A DNA stretch of 34,178 nucleotides from Glomus cerebriforme (GCA_003550305.1 QKYT01000115.1:163884-198061); one strand, 5' to 3'; positions 19,801 through 31,922 are shown, counted from the stretch's first letter. Translations and numbers: made by a program. Notes: generated by a model not told the origin, from the letters alone.

Positions 19801-20334
19801 ACAATTACATCATTATATCTTCATATATATAAAAAATTTATATATCAATAAAAATTATAATTGTTTATATTGTTTATGAAATTTCTTTACCAACTTGAAC
19901 AAAGTGAAGAAGGAAATTTATCTAAAATTTTATATTTATTCTCAAATGATTTTTAAAATAAAATCGTATCATTTTTAAAAGTAATCATTACAGATTATGT
20001 TATTTATAATTATATTTAAATTTTACTAGACGAGAAAATTTCTCATAAGTGATTCATCATTCTATATATTAAATTGATTTAAAAAATGTATTCACGAGTT
20101 AATAAATACAAGAGGCTCACAAAAATGTAAATGAACAAAAATTTATAATTAGAGAAATGATGCATTCAATTTTAATTATAGATGAATAAAATTTATTTAT
20201 ATCAAAAGTATCAAAAATAAATTAAATAACTATACAATGAATTCTAAATCTGTCTATATAGTATAAATCTATCTATTGTACTGTATATGTAATTCCTATA
20301 TATAATGATTTATAAAATTAAATTTAAATAGATT
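16854..20334. other. 3.5-kb gene-free region
   Basis: Several frames of 60-75 codons exist (17421-17609, 17712-17900, 18933-19157, 19651-19851), but none resembles a known family and all fit chance in AT-rich DNA. The only definite structure is the inverted-repeat cluster at 18581-18762. The 3' flank of the monooxygenase gene occupies the right end. Confidence 0.5.
18581..18762. repeat. Cluster of three perfect inverted repeats
   Basis: First: 11-bp perfect arms with a 3-base loop (tgatgtggcac, gaa, gtgccacatca; 18581-18605). Second: attaggatt (18644-18652) and its inverse (18680-18688). Third: cgtgactcat (18712-18721) and its inverse atgagtcacg (18753-18762). The three follow each other within 182 bp and the region is GC-richer than its surroundings. 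No reading frame is seen. It could be a remnant of a small transposon or a structured RNA. Confidence 0.65.
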
Positions 20335-21887
20335 TTAATTCTTAAAAATAAGACCACTTGCAAAACTATAAACGGTTAGTATAGTATTCATTGCCTTCAA
20401 AATACTATTTCTCATAATAAGACCAAAATATCCAACTGGTCTAGATTGTCTTAACGTAACAGATCTAGATTTTAATACCTCAGAAGATGATCGCTTTAAC
20501 ATTTCATTTTCATATTCTTTAATACAAGATAAATAATCATCTGTATAATTAAGTAATGCTTGAGAAAGTACATCAGCATCTTGAATAGCATTATTTGCTC
20601 CTCTCCCTAATAGAGGACTCATAGCATGAGCAGCATCTCCTAATAATGTAACTCGACTACTTTTCCATGAATCAATAGATGTTGGATCTATATCTCGATA
20701 CATTCTTCGTTGTACAGGATTATAAGTTTTAAATGGAAACTTTACTGAATCATTTGGAATTGTTTTAGGAGCCAAATCCCATAATTCCACCAAAATGTCA
20801 GTCATTTCACATTCTGGCCTTAGTTTTCGGATCAATTGTTTAACATGTTCGATGACTGATGCAGGATCATTATCATCAACTTTAACTTTATCAGATTCAA
20901 CATTATCCAATTCGGTAGGATAAGCATAAACTAATGTTGCTCTATAATGAGGTTCATCAATATTACTTTCATTTTGTTCTTGTTCGATTGGAATTAAACG
21001 TGAAATCAAAAATGATGAATCTCCTTTCAATCCAAGAGTTTTTACGGCTAAAAGATTTCCATGGAATTTACTTAATTTATCCATAAGACTTTTAGGTATG
21101 GAAATGTCTGCTCCAACATGAGTTACTTCGTAATCGAAAATTTGTAATTCAGGTAATTTTTGTTTTCGAACTAATAGAAAAAATTATAAATTATTGTTAA
21201 ATTGGATAAATGTTATTTTAAAAAAAAAAATATTTAAAATATTAACTGTTAAATTTACCTGGTGAATTAATTCCTTCCGCACCAACTAAAATATTACAAA
21301 ATTCTCGTGTACCATCCTCAAAAAATACCCAAACACCTTCTTTAGTTTCTTCATAACCAATACATTTTTTACCCCATTGAACTGGTACATTTTCTAATAA
21401 AACGTCTCTAAGTCTGTCACGATAAGTAACAATTACTGAAAGTCCATGAGATCTTTTTGCGATTTCATAAACATCTTTAAATGGTCTAGATGGAGATTGA
21501 AGTAGGATATTTCCTGCATGATCGGTTAGTGAAATTCCATGATTTTCTACATCAGGAATTGGATTTGGCATTGCTTTTGGAAGATTTGAAGCGATCGAAG
21601 ATGGAACACAATTTAAAAGAGATCGAACTCCATAATTAGATAAGCCTATATGATATCCTTGCCATCGATCTGTGAAACAAATCAAATTAGTTAATGTTTG
21701 TTATATGTAATAAAGTAATTAAAAATTTATGAAAAAATTAAAAAATCATACCTGTAGGGCTTGCTTCTCGTTCAAAGATTTTTACGTTGAATTCTTTTTT
21801 GTCTTTATTTTTTATTAAAGCATGATAGAGAGAAAGTCCTCCTAAACCTGCACCGACAATGATTACCGTTGGAGTATTTTCTTGCAT
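20335..21887 (-). CDS. FAD-dependent monooxygenase, 460 aa, three exons
   Basis: Exons (minus strand) are 21752-21887, 21259-21669 and 20335-21170, with introns of 82 and 88 bp having GT-AG ends; the summed length is 1383 bp (460 codons plus stop). The N-terminal Rossmann dinucleotide motif is VGAGLGG (G12, G14, G17), and the acidic residue after beta-2 is E39. The 'DG' motif appears as VGAEGINSPVR (174-184), with Glu where Asp is usual. The 'GD' motif VTLLGDAAHAMSPLLGRGAN contains G360-D361. These mark the aromatic-ring-hydroxylase/UbiH-like family, which uses NAD(P)H and O2 to hydroxylate or epoxidise substrates. The substrate is unknown. The C-terminal 25 residues are hydrophobic and may anchor to a membrane. 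The start is the first ATG before the GxGxxG motif. Confidence 0.93.
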
Positions 21888-22485
21888 TTTTTATGAGAAA
21901 TATTTTAATTAGGTTTAATTTGTATAAAATTATTTCAAAAGAAAATAATTGGTAAGATATTTAAAATTCTTTGAATGTTATATTTTTTTTGACAAAACCC
22001 GAAAAGAATTTAGCGATTTATTTATAAGAAAAAAAAATGCCAATGTCAATAATGCCAAGTATAAATTAGCTGCGTAATCGGTAAATCGGTAATCTTTAAT
22101 TTACCATTGACGGGATTAATCCGAAATTCTGTTACACATACATGTCCGTTAAGTTCCGAACATTACGATATTACTAAATACATACAAACAATTCTTTCAA
22201 TGAATTTACTGCCAAAAGAAAATTTCTAAAAATATAAATTTCATTGTTAAATATTTTCCAATTTCGTCATACGTAATAAGAAACTTGGTTTTTATTTTTA
22301 AATGTGGCAAATTAATGCATGACTTCTATAGATTCGATTCTAACAATGAAAAAAAACAAAAGGTTCTATCGTTCCGCTAACTGTATTATATAATATTCAT
22401 TTATTAAACATTTATTAACCATTAAATACTTTTTGTAACCCGACCAATACTGTATATATTTTAATTATATAATAATTCCATATTT
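21888..22485. other. Spacer between monooxygenase and methyltransferase
   Basis: 598 bp holding the 5' flank of the monooxygenase and the 3' flank of the methyltransferase, both on the minus strand. It is slightly GC-richer at 22065-22160. No gene or clear signal is seen. Confidence 0.4.
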
Positions 22486-23574
22486 TTATGTTTTCATAAC
22501 CCACATTCTATAAATTTCTAAACTAGTCTTTACTTCATCAAATTCTTTTAATACTTCTTTCCAATCTTGTTTTAATTCATCTATACTAATATTTGATATA
22601 TTAGCCAACGCTTCACCAATTATATCTATGAAAAACATTGTTGAATGTTGTTCTAATATGACTCCTATATTACCACCATTTTTACCAATTTGAATTCTTC
22701 TATGATCGGAATTGAAAAAAGGATTCGCGGATAAAAGTGAACATATACGGTGGCGCGATCCCATTTCTATACCGTTTATTGCAAATAACTTGGAAACTTT
22801 TTTTTAAAAAAAAAATGAAAAAAAATTATATATATTTTTTTTTCTTAATTTCAAATTTATATTAGTTCATATTATAACTTACATTTTCGAATAAAATTTA
22901 AAAAATGTGGACCAACTGTTCCTGCAAAAGAATCAAATCCCTGAATCTTTAAATGATTTAAAATTTATATTAAAGAATCAATTTTTTTTTTTGTAAACAA
23001 TTTAAAATGGTTGATTAATACTTACTTCTATATAACCTCCTGGTTTTGCTACTCTTATAAATTCTCCAATAATAAAATTCAATTGATTTAAAGTATAACG
23101 AGGTTCTATAATATTTAAATAAACAAAATCAAAATGATTGTCTTGAAAGGGTAAACCTTCATTTATATCAGCATGTATAAAATTTAAGTTATTAGGTTTA
23201 ATTAATGCAGGAAATAATTTGCTTTTATCAATTCCAATGAAATCCGAAAGTGGATATTCATTTGATAATTCTAAAAGGAAAGTTCCTGCGCCACACCGAA
23301 CATCTAAAATAGTAGCGCCAGTTTTTAAAGAATCTATTATTGGAGAAGAAAAATTTGATGACCAAATTGTTTTAACGATGAAATGATGTTGATGTAAATA
23401 GTCAATATCATCATTTGCGCTTGGAAAGTTTGTTAAAGTAATTAAATCTGTTGTTTCTTGGTTTGAAGAATGAACTTCAGTAATATTTTCATTTTTTTGT
23501 CGAGGTTTATTTTTTAATCTTTTAAATGAATTGTTTCGTTTATTAATAGAAATTTTTGATTGTGTTGTTCCCAT
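22486..23574 (-). CDS. SAM-dependent methyltransferase, 307 aa, three exons
   Basis: Exons (minus strand) are 23026-23574, 22883-22946 and 22486-22796; introns are 79 and 86 bp with GT-AG ends. The total is 924 bp (307 codons plus stop). The class I methyltransferase core shows motif I ILDVRCGAGT (89-98), an acidic residue in GIDKS (D116), HADINEGLPF (motif II region), FDFVYLN, and RVAKPGGYIEIQG across the first splice junction. Motif I normally reads DVGCGxGT; here the first Gly is Arg (R93), which could weaken SAM binding. The N-terminus MGTTQSK fits the N-myristoylation consensus (Gly2, Ser6, Lys7) and is followed by a basic stretch (KRNNSFKRLKNKPRQK), so membrane attachment is plausible. 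The methyl acceptor is unknown. It lies upstream of the monooxygenase on the same strand, 598 bp away. Confidence 0.9.
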
Positions 23575-26331
23575 GTTTTATTAATAAGGAAAAAAAAACT
23601 TTTCAATTAAAGAAATAAGCTTCAATTTATATATTTATTTAAATTAAAGTTACATCCAATAATTGACTGATCTTATCAAATTAAATCAATAAACTGGACG
23701 CATTCACAATTGCCTTTTTTTTTTTGTGTTCATATCTTTATTTATTATTTATATTAATTTTTTTTACTATTGCCATACACAACAGCATCACACTATTTCT
23801 AAATATAGTAAATCTAGACTTAAAATATTTAATCTGCATTTTAGATTTGGAAATGACATAATTATGAATACTTATAACGTGTAAAATCAAAGTATTTTAA
23901 TTACTTCGGCTGAAGATATGCGAGATGCTATTAATAATGTTTCTTTTGTTTTGTATGTTTATTTCATTCCCTTCATTATCAAGGAAAATATATTTTTTTT
24001 AACCTGCATCGACTATCTGTTCTAAAAAAAAGAATCCGATTGGATGCAAGAAAGATAACTAAACATATTAACGAACAAGATTCGAGTATAACTTTCCTTA
24101 TCATTATTTATAAGAATTAAAGTTTTGCGTTCCATAAATAAAATAATAAATAATAAACAAATTGAAAATCTTCGCCACTTAATTGTCCAATCACTTAATT
24201 TAAGAAGCTCGTTCGTTCTTTTTTTTTTTTTAAGAAAAAAAAAGAAATAAATAAAGTTTCGCGTCAAATAACAAATACCAATTGGAAACATTCTATTATT
24301 TTATTGAACAGAACTTATAGACGGTTTGATCAATCAACGAATATCATTCTATTTTTAATATATTGAAATATTTTTACTTGAAAAAAAAAATTATTATTAT
24401 TATTCTAGAAATTTTAATTGAAATTTCCAATTTAGAATTATCATAATGAACATACAGTATAGTATCAAGTCAAGTAAATCATGGGGGGGAATTATCGATC
24501 GACCTAGACAGATTGTTTTTGTTTGTCTGTCGCACAATGATTTATCTATTGTTACTTTTATTAAATTTTTAATTATTATTTCAGTTATACATAAAAACAT
24601 GTTTTTAAATTTTATAATTATTTTATTTACTATTTGGTTGTTCAAAAAGTACGATATCTATTGTAATTAATTCAGAAAGAGTGCTTATTTAGCAATGTTG
24701 TACAGCTTTCAATAACTCCGACTAAAAAATTCTATAAAAATAATTGAGGGGTTTTATTGAACAATATAATCTCTCTCTTTTTTTTTTTTTTACTTTTTTA
24801 TTGTCCTCAATAAGTTACTGTTACAATTAACTTTATATATTCTAACCGAAGCTAAGTTTGCACATCCGGATATCCATTTTACCAAATATACTTATTATGT
24901 AATAAATAAATTATTAAAGTAATAATAATATTGGTGACTTTATTTACAATCCGAATATAAAGTAGTTAAGTTTTATATAGGCAGAAATTTGACATGAAAA
25001 TGCAGCACAAAGTATTGTACTGTATATCACAGATTATTTGTCAAGATAGAAAATTGTCGATCCCTAGTGGACCGTAAATAAAATCTGTGATTTATTTGGC
25101 TGAACGACCTAATCCCAATAACCTAACCAATAATAATTTTACGGTGCTATCGTTATTTTCAGAATTTTGTAGTCAGTAATTTATCATTATTATTATTATT
25201 ATATATTCTGTATAGATTGGGGATCAGCCTTTGACCAATACTTTTCCCTCATGATGTTAACTCCAAATCATCTACCGAACAAAAAAATTTTATTTCCGCG
25301 TGATTTTTGGCCGGCATTAAGATTAGCATGCTAGTGACAAATCCCGTGAGTGCGAAATTTTATGAAGTCACTGCGGTAAAAACATCGCTAATTATTGCTG
25401 TTTTAAAATGGTGCTAGTGTGCTTACCTTATACAGAAATAACAGAATATATACCGAATAATAGTCCAATTTTCGCCCGTTTTAAAAATTATATAATACCC
25501 GTAGGTACTTCATTAGATACCGGGTATACGGGGTATTATATATTACCCTCACATCTTTTTCTCATTTTTCCGTAGATGTGTAACATGAATTGTCATTATA
25601 CAGTATACGAGGCACTTCCTTAGAAAATTTCACGTGTTTTACGTCAAAGGATTGTTCGTCGATCTGGGAGCAACATCGGACATTTTAATAATGTGTAGTT
25701 ACGTAATATTCCGTAAATCTTTATATATCCGTAAATAACTTTGATAAAGAATTCTTTTTTTTAAATTTTAATTTCATCATTCTTGAGATATATATAATCC
25801 ATCATTTTATCAAATATCTATATTTTAAGGAATGTTATTATTAGATAAGTAAATATTTATATACCACATATGACATATATGTAACTTGAGGCTCAATTGT
25901 TATCTTTAGCGCATTTGTTTTTAGTAAATTAAAGAGTATCAAAGAGGAGAAGCATGAGAAAAAAAAAATATTTTTAAGGGTAATATCTAAAATAGACTAG
26001 TTCATAATCATTTAATCCATATATATTATGATTATGCCTAATAAATTAGTTAGAACGAAACTTCAAATTAACTAATTTTAACTATCACATCATTATACTT
26101 ATGTTGTATTACCAAAAATATTAGATTACGAAATATTTAGCTTATATCACGAAATGATCACCTCATCCACCTTAATACGGTCCAAATCCCGTATGTACTT
26201 TATTATCGTCATATATTTATATAAAAAAAAAAAATCCTTGTCCTGTCCTCCAAAAAGCTTCCTTTTTCTTTCAAAAAAAAAGGAAAAAGGAAAAATATTA
26301 TAATAAAATAAATTATTAAATAAAAAATAAA
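23575..26331. other. 2.8-kb gene-free region
   Basis: Low-complexity AT-rich sequence with long homopolymers; frames at 24022-24291, 24400-24645 and 24446-24670 overlap on opposite strands and resemble nothing known. The region contains the inverted repeat at 25489-25542 and a moderately GC-richer stretch at 25300-25700. The promoter of the 26332 F-box gene lies at the right end. Confidence 0.5.
25489..25542. repeat. Imperfect hairpin, about 15-bp arms
   Basis: Left arm tatataatacccgta (25489-25503) and right arm tacggggtattatata (25527-25542) are inverse complements except for one bulged G; the loop itself contains ggta...tacc. It lies in gene-free DNA. Confidence 0.6.
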
Positions 26332-27834
26332 ATGATTTTCAATCAAGATTGTCTTACGTTAATAATTGAAGAATTATATAATAATAAAAATAATTCTTTA
26401 TTCTCATGTTTATTAGTTAATAGAAATTGGTGTAAAACAGTAATACCAATTTTATGGAGAAATCCTTGGATATTATTAAATATAAATAATAATCAAAATT
26501 TTTTAAAAAATGCAAAATTACTTTTAAATATAATTTTATTACATTTATCAGAAGAATCAAAAAATTATTTAAAAAATCAAGGAATTGATATATTTTTAAC
26601 ATTAAATTATAAACAAAAAAATCTTTTATTTGATTATTTAAATTTTTTTAGATATATTAAACATCGAAATTTTATAAACGGAAATAATATTTATGAAAAA
26701 GTATTTTATAATTACAATAATAATCAACGTAATTTAATAATGCAAGAAATTTATAAAATTTTTATGAGTAAACAACAATATAAAATTAAATTTTTGGATA
26801 TTTCAGGAATTTCATTACCATTTTATAAATATCCAGGAGCAGAAATTAGACTTTTAGAGATTCATGAATTACATTGTAAGAGTGATGATGATCCAAACCT
26901 TTTTAATGGATTATCTAAAATATGTAAATTAATTCAAAAATTTTTTATTATATATTCAAATTCAAATGATGAACTTGCAAAATTAATTGAATTACAATAT
27001 AAAGTAAAATATATTAAAATAATTTATATATCAGATGATAATGATGATGATAATAATAATAATATGAATGATCGATTATTAATCGATCAAGCTATTATGA
27101 AACATTCAAAAACAATCATTTATTTAGATTTAATGATTGAAAAGAATTTAAATTTTATAAATGATTTATTTTCAAAATTATTTAATTTAAAAAAATTGAT
27201 TTTACATGGAAGTTTATTTTATAGATTAGATTTAAATGAATATTTTATTTCTTCCTTTCATCCTATTAATTTACAAATATTACAATTATGTTCTTTAAAA
27301 TTTTCTACTATTATTAAAATTATTCAAAATACTGAAAGTAATCTTCAAGTCATTTGGTTGGATAGTAATAAATATGATAATATTAATCAACCAGGTCAAC
27401 TTATTAATATTATTTCTCAACATTGTCCTTCCCTTAAATATCTTAAAATCTTTTTAAAAGATCGTTATCTTCATAATTTTAAAGATTTATTAATTAATTG
27501 TAGTTTATTAGAAGGTATTATAATTTATACTGATAATTTATTTTTAAATTATTTTGGTGATGAATTATTAAATATATTAATTAATTTTACTCCAATGAAT
27601 TTACATAAATTAGATCTTAATTTTTGTAAATTTAAATTTGAATCTTTCATTTCTTTTTTAAATAATTGGAAAAATCGTAAATCATTATGGTTATATTCAA
27701 TTAATTCTGATAATATTCATACTAATAATTTTATTAATATTATTAATTTATATAAAAGGGAAGGAATTATTAAAAAATTCTATCCCTATAAAAGTTATAA
27801 TTTTATTGATGATTATAAAGAAATTATGATTTAA
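26332..27834 (+). CDS. F-box/LRR-like protein, 500 aa
   Basis: Intact single-exon gene, extremely AT-rich. The N-terminal F-box is at about residues 3-45 (CLTLIIEELYNNKNNSLFSC, then LLVNRNWCKTVIPILWRNPW), the standard pattern of the Rhizophagus family. The body has leucine-rich segments such as LKKLILHGSLFYRLDL, LQILQLCSLKFST and CPSLKYLKIFLKDRY, then LLINCSLLEGIIIYTDN. The usual tail is present: SFLNNWKNRKSLWLY, then LYKREGIIKKFYPY. An Asp/Asn run (about residues 235-245) interrupts the leucine-rich region. The predicted function is substrate receptor of an SCF ubiquitin ligase; the target is unknown. Its full domain order makes it a good reference for the broken F-box copies elsewhere in the window. 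Confidence 0.93.
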   Translation: MIFNQDCLTLIIEELYNNKNNSLFSCLLVNRNWCKTVIPILWRNPWILLNINNNQNFLKNAKLLLNIILLHLSEESKNYLKNQGIDIFLTLNYKQKNLLFDYLNFFRYIKHRNFINGNNIYEKVFYNYNNNQRNLIMQEIYKIFMSKQQYKIKFLDISGISLPFYKYPGAEIRLLEIHELHCKSDDDPNLFNGLSKICKLIQKFFIIYSNSNDELAKLIELQYKVKYIKIIYISDDNDDDNNNNMNDRLLIDQAIMKHSKTIIYLDLMIEKNLNFINDLFSKLFNLKKLILHGSLFYRLDLNEYFISSFHPINLQILQLCSLKFSTIIKIIQNTESNLQVIWLDSNKYDNINQPGQLINIISQHCPSLKYLKIFLKDRYLHNFKDLLINCSLLEGIIIYTDNLFLNYFGDELLNILINFTPMNLHKLDLNFCKFKFESFISFLNNWKNRKSLWLYSINSDNIHTNNFINIINLYKREGIIKKFYPYKSYNFIDDYKEIMI

Positions 27835-28422
27835 AAAAAAAATTGTATATAAATTTCTAAAAGTTAATAAAGTTAAATGCATACAGTATAAGAAGTCACG
27901 GGTGTACTTCCCAAATCCATTAGTTACTGTGTACTTACTAAGAGATCCGAATATCAATACTTAATGTATCGGTTACTAAATAACGAGCCGGTTAAGAGCG
28001 GCGGTTTGGTAAAATATTCGTTATAAAAATCATCATATACATTTTTCCCTTTTATATTACAGAAGAACAGGGTTAATAATATTTAATATACAACCCAGTT
28101 TCCCGTGAATCCCAGTCACGTTTGAAATGCCAATAATTTTATCGAATTAAGTCTAGATTAATTCTTTTATTTTTGTTGTGCCTAATATGCCCCAAATCAA
28201 ATTAGGCTAATTGTCAACTTGGGGCAAATTCCAACAACAATTCATAAAAAATTTATTATGAACGTATATATAATTTAACTAACTAAAAATATCGTGAATT
28301 CTTAACTGTTAAGATTTGAATGGCGTAAAAACGATCAGCGTGATCAGGTGATATTCAAAATCAGTATATAAACTTATGATCATCATAAAAAATTTTTTTT
28401 TTCAAAGTTCTACTAAAAAAAT
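27835..28422. other. Spacer between F-box gene and RIO1
   Basis: 588 bp containing the F-box 3' flank, a strong inverted repeat at 28172-28238, and the RIO1 upstream region with a T-rich tract just before the start codon. No other feature is identified. Confidence 0.4.
28172..28238. repeat. Nested hairpin upstream of RIO1
   Basis: The inner perfect arms tgccccaa (28188-28195) and ttggggca (28219-28226) are nested inside outer arms tttgttg and caacaa. It lies about 185 bp before the RIO1 start codon. Confidence 0.5.
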
Positions 28423-31022
28423 ATGCCGGATATAATTTATGTTCCAAATTATGAACCAGGACAATTTGATGATGCACCTGAAGATGGTCAACAAATAAAT
28501 AATGGATTTAATAAAAATATTGAAGAAAATTTTAATGAAGAATTTTATTATGATGACGATGAAGAATTTGATGATTATTTTGAAGATGAATTGAATGATA
28601 ATGAAGAATGGGATAATGCAAGTGGAGGTAAATCATAAATATAATAAACATTTAAAATTTTTTTTTTATAAAGATAATATAAAATTAAATTTTGTTTTAT
28701 TTTTTTTTTTTTTAAAAAAAAAAAGATTTTACTAAACAGTACAATCGATTAAGACAAAAATTACAAACAAGTTCCGGATCAAGAAAAACACATTCTGTTG
28801 TTGCTACTCCTGTTCCTGCTGTTAATCCTAAAGGAGGTGCATTTTCGGCGGTTCGAGAGGTATCAGCTGAAACTAGGAAAAAAGCTATTGAAGCTAAATT
28901 ACAGGACCGAATGAAAAGTTTGAGTAAATATGCAAATAGAATTCACCTTGGTATGTAATTTACAAAAAGTTCTCATTATTGAATTTAAGTGCTTTAACTA
29001 ATTAATAAATTTATTTTTTTTTAAAAAAAAAAGATGACATTCCTGATGGTCAATTATCTGTTTCTGTAACTAATGATATAAAGATGAGCAACAAAAAAGC
29101 TCAAGGTGATAAGTATGTCTAATAATTATTTAAAATTATAGATTTTTTTAATATGTTAAAATATAACTAATATAATATATATATTTTTTTAAAGGCAAAA
29201 GAATAGTGATAAATCAGATCGTGCTACTGTAGAACAAGTGTTAGATCCTCGAACGAGAATTATTCTTTTTAAAATGATTAATCGTAATTTAATTTATGAA
29301 ATAAACGGATGTATAAGTACTGGCAAGGAGGTAAATAGAAAGTTGAATATAATTATTGAAAATTTTTTTTTTTTTTGATTGAATATAAATTAATCTTTAA
29401 TTCTAATAATTTATAATTTTAGGCAAATGTTTACCATGCAATAACAGAAGATGGGAATCATAGAGCTATTAAAGTTTATAAAACTTCAATTTTAATATTT
29501 AAAGATCGAGATCGTTATGTTACAGGAGAATTTAGATTTAGGCATGGTTATAGTAAACATAATCCAAGAAAAATGGTTAAATTATGGGCGGAAAAAGAAA
29601 TGAGAAATTTAAAAAGATTATGGCAGGCTGGTATTCCATGTCCTGAGCCTCTTGTATTAAGGTTACATGTTCTAGTCATGAGTTTCCTTGGAGATAAAAA
29701 TGGATGGTATGTTAAAAACTCTCCTAATATTTGAATATTAGTCTCCCTAGTGCATGTGATTTTTTTTAAAAAAAAATTATTTCTTACTTTAAGGGCATAC
29801 CCAAGATTGAAAGATGCAGTGATTAATGTTGATAAATATCCGGAGTTATATTATCAACTTATAAAAAACATGAGAACAATGTATCATAAATGTCGTTTAG
29901 TTCATGCTGATTTGAGCGAATATAATCTCTTGTGAGTCAAATTTATTTTAACATTTATCTTTGAATCAATATTTATCAAACTTATCGGTGTTTTTTTTTA
30001 ATTATTACAGATATCATTCTCGTGTTTTATATATTATTGATGTATCTCAGTCAGTAGAACATGATCATCCGCATGCTCTTGAATTTTTAAGGAAAGATAT
30101 TTCAAATGTTACAGAATATTTTAAAAGAAAGGGCGTAAGGGTAATGAGTATAAGAGAATTATTTGATTTTATTACGGATATTAATATTGGATTAGATGAT
30201 GAGCAAGTTGAGGCTGAACTGGATAAGGTAAATTAACATATTTTACCAGAAAACTATTATTGAACAATATTATTTACAAATTATATATATATTTATTTAT
30301 TTACTTTATTTTATTTTATTTTTTTTTTTAGATTCAAGAACGATTAGCTAATCAACAAGAATTATCAACTATGTCAAATGAGGATAATGATAAATTATCT
30401 AAAGATTTAGTTGATGAAGAAGTTTTCAAGAAATCTTTTATTCCGAGAACCTTAGATGATGTACTTGATGTCGAAAGGGATACTTTGAAAGTTTCAAAAG
30501 GTGAAGGTGATGATGTGAGTATGATCAAGTGGATTTTTTTTAAAAAAAAAAATCATTTTGCTAATATCAAATTTTTCTTAATTATTTAGTTAATTTATCG
30601 AAAACTCACTGGACTTTCTATTAATGATAAACCTGAAAACGTGTCAGGTGAAGATGAAGAAAAATCAATAGTAAAGACAGAAAACGCTTCACTTGTTTCT
30701 GATAAAGAAGATGATAGTGAAGATACTGATCAGGGTGATGAAGAGAAAGAAAGTTCTGAAGATGAAGAAGAAAGTGAAGGAGAATATGAAGTTAAGAAAC
30801 AATCTAGAGGAAAACGCAATGAAGATAAGGAATCTAAAAAAGTACGAATTTATTAATTTTAATTGAATACCTTAAATTTATGTTTAACTCTGAATTTTAT
30901 CTTCTTGATAGGAGCGAAAAAAAGCTGCGAAAGAGAAGGCAAGGGAAAAAAGAAAGAATAAAATACCTAAAGCTGTTAAAAAACGTAAAGTTAAGGCTAC
31001 TTCGGGGAAAAAATCCAAATAA
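28423..31022 (+). CDS. RIO1: RIO1 atypical serine/threonine kinase, 609 aa, ten exons
   Basis: Exons: 28423-28627, 28726-28950, 29034-29112, 29195-29330, 29423-29706, 29794-29931, 30011-30227, 30332-30514, 30590-30841, 30912-31022; all nine introns are GT-AG, 70-104 bp, and the sum is 1830 bp (609 codons plus stop). An acidic N-terminus is followed by the RIO domain: [16 protein letters not shown], the ATP-binding loop STGKEANVY (211-219), lysine in AIKVYK (K232), [25 protein letters not shown] with the catalytic Asp (D349), and [20 protein letters not shown] with the metal-binding Asp (D366), the normal 17-residue spacing. The C-terminus is acidic then lysine-rich, as in RIO1 of other eukaryotes. 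RIO1 is an ATPase/kinase needed for final cytoplasmic maturation of 40S subunits. The yeast protein is 484 aa, so the tail here is longer. Confidence 0.97.
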
Positions 31023-31207
31023 TGGTTTGTTTATTTTCTCTATAGTTAATATAAATTATTGTATTTGTGTTTTTAGATAATTAAAAATAAAATAATTGTT
31101 GTGTTTTTTCTTCACAGATAATTTATAAATCGTTGACCATACACCAATTTGTTACTTTATTAAAAAACATTAAATTTTGATCTCTATTTATTTAAAATTT
31201 ACAATAT

Positions 31208-31461
31208 TTAACCACTACCCTTACCATTTAAAATATTTTTATGTATTTTATTCATCATATATTTTTCAATAATTCCTTTATCTAAATACTTTTTTAAACA
31301 TATCTTGGAATATGACAAGATAGCCGCAGATTTCATAAAAAATAAAGATTTTCTTCTTTTCCAACCTTCAAAATAATGAAACATAATAATTTTCCAATAC
31401 ACCATGATGATCCAATAAATAACTCAATAACTAGTCCTTTCAATTGTCGACAGTTAATTAA
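31208..31461 (-). pseudogene. F-box protein C-terminal relic, minus strand
   Basis: The minus strand first reads LINCRQLKGLVIELFIGSSW, then after a frame change reads HYFEGWKRRKSLFF and SKICLKKYLDKGIIEKYM, ending at TAA 31208-31210. Both parts match the C-terminal end of the F-box family (LLINCxxLxGLxI..., NNWKxRxS..., YxxxGIIKKY). The F-box and most leucine-rich repeats are missing. Confidence 0.7.
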
Positions 31462-31516
31462 TAAGATATTGATTTAATAAATCGAAAATAACTCAATACT
31501 GAATATTACTTTTTAG

Positions 31517-31890
31517 AACTTAAACTCCTTCAATGTCGNACTAATTAATGCCAAAGGATTAGAAAAATTGGAATTTAAGGTTGCTCTTTATATTTTATCT
31601 GCGAAGTTTAATAATTTTAGGAATACCTTCACCTCACTACAAATATTGTCTCATACCACTAACATACTTTTGACCCCTGATATACGGTATTTGCCTGTTT
31701 TAACAATANTAAAAGTTCCAAATATTTAACAAGCCCAATTGAAAATACATAAATCAAATAGGAGACTTATCAAACATTTCTCAAAATTGTCCAAGACTTC
31801 AATATCTTAAATGAAATGTTCAATAATAATTAAAAAATTAATTGACAATATTTAAATGGATTAGTAATTATATTAGAAAATGAGCTGATA
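31517..31890 (+). pseudogene. F-box protein LRR relic, plus strand
   Basis: The plus strand reads INAKGLEKLEFKVALYILSA, then NTFTSLQILSHTTNILLTP, then after frame changes DLSNISQNCPRLQYLK and IN*QYLNGLVIILENE. The last piece is nearly identical to INCQYLNGLIIILGNE of the intact gene at 13489-14877, with Cys replaced by a TGA. There is no F-box at the start and no C-terminal tail. It lies back-to-back with the minus-strand relic at 31208-31461. Confidence 0.65.
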
Positions 31891-31922
31891 ATCTATTCAG
31901 TATTAACTGTTAACATCATTTT

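Noticed and set aside
19651..19851. 66-codon basic frame starting MPAKIKLIQVLKELRKKKLT
   Set aside because: No family resemblance, no supporting context, and length within chance expectation.
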